From assembly GCA_018434685.1 (NCBI GenBank), contig JAHDOV010000002.1, positions 124,001 to 188,000 on the forward strand: a stretch of DNA of 64,000 bases, in the 5' to 3' direction. The DNA comes from Deltaproteobacteria bacterium. Lineage in GTDB: Bacteria; Desulfobacterota; Desulfomonilia; UBA1062. A program made the position numbers and the translations under genes. Below the pieces are notes generated by a model. That model made no database searches and was not told the origin of the DNA. It saw nothing but the letters and a program-made list of their open reading frames with translations. Positions 63,758-64,000 of the stretch are shown here, piece by piece (the first letter of the stretch is position 1; the number at the start of each line of letters is the position of its first letter).

Positions 63758-64000
63758 ATGATCGAACATGAGGAGGGCAAGGGCCTCGGCTCTGCGTTTG
63801 CACATTACGCCCCGGAGATTCTCTGGACTGTGTTCCTCATGTCCGTGGGCAGTATTATCTGTGCCGTCGCGGTAAACGGGATCCTCGTCCCACAGCACTT
63901 CCTGAGCTCCGGGTTCACCGGTGTGGCCCTCTTCATTCATTACCTCTTCCCGGTATTCCCCGTGGGCTCGATCTATCTCATCCTGAACATCCCCCTGTTC
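63758..64000 (+). CDS. YitT-family membrane protein (3' end outside window)
   Basis: The start of a membrane protein with the YitT/DUF161 pattern: helix (ILWTVFLMSVGSIICAVAVNGILVPQ), then SSGFTGVALFIHYLF and a SIYLILNIPLF segment. Eighty-one codons are present before the window ends. No clear Shine-Dalgarno; function unknown. Confidence 0.75.
   Translation, partial: MIEHEEGKGLGSAFAHYAPEILWTVFLMSVGSIICAVAVNGILVPQHFLSSGFTGVALFIHYLFPVFPVGSIYLILNIPLF

Overview
The window reads as a GC-rich chromosomal segment of an anaerobic Gram-negative bacterium, most likely a deltaproteobacterium (Desulfobacterota) of the syntroph or sulfate-reducer type. This rests on gene content: many oxygen-sensitive radical SAM and ferredoxin-type proteins, a MEMO-like AmmeMemoRadiSam protein, DarP, Hsp33, and the run DUF1844 - DegQ - IspE - SpoVG - tRNA-Gln - Prs. 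No rRNA is present, so the assignment is an inference. Start codons were chosen by Shine-Dalgarno sequence and family N-terminus, and several differ from the longest open frame.

Layout. 1-8.5 kb: PAP2 phosphatase (cut by the window edge), an acetyltransferase-like protein, DarP, a YgiQ radical SAM protein, a three-gene FecBCD/BtuFCD-type ABC importer with a palindrome over its promoter, and an RluA pseudouridine synthase. 8.56-11.44 kb: an AT-richer block of four minus-strand cargo units (acetyltransferase, RHH/MazF toxin-antitoxin, DUF3795 protein, unknown protein). Their boundaries carry integron attC-like sites, with no integrase in view, so it looks like a CALIN cassette cluster. 11.7-23.6 kb: MEMO-like protein, a 35-residue bTHX ribosomal protein with its own promoter, CheR-type methyltransferase, Hsp33, a radical SAM enzyme, uridine phosphorylase, a PHP-phosphotransferase fusion, a long-chain acyl-CoA synthetase, and a cupin paired with a molybdopterin oxidoreductase.

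23.6-33.1 kb is a lower-GC accessory region: LysR regulator with a D-2-hydroxyacid dehydrogenase, a B12-binding radical SAM protein overlapping an acyltransferase-like protein, an OPA-type MFS transporter, a variant SDR epimerase, and a sulfite-reductase-like ferredoxin protein with small companion genes. A roughly 60-bp sequence is duplicated upstream of the SDR and the reductase-like gene. 33.3-45.3 kb holds an Acg-type flavoprotein, a GGDEF protein, another hydroxyacid dehydrogenase, a Nudix protein with a C-terminal helical domain, methyltransferase, ferredoxin, HD-GYP phosphodiesterase, RdgC-like protein, MBL hydrolase, aldehyde dehydrogenase, and a truncated SixA-like fragment.

45.3-64 kb: DUF72, YbhB/YbcL, PflA-like radical SAM, slipin, thioredoxin-domain (YyaL-like) protein, AEC transporter, ComM-type AAA ATPase, a hybrid histidine kinase, the prs/tRNA-Gln/spoVG/ispE/degQ/DUF1844 cluster, an AcuC-like deacetylase, a small unknown protein, RidA, and the start of a YitT-family membrane protein cut by the window edge. 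The most unusual features are the integrase-less cassette array, the duplicated regulatory element in the sulfite-reductase-like region, and the PHP-kinase fusion.
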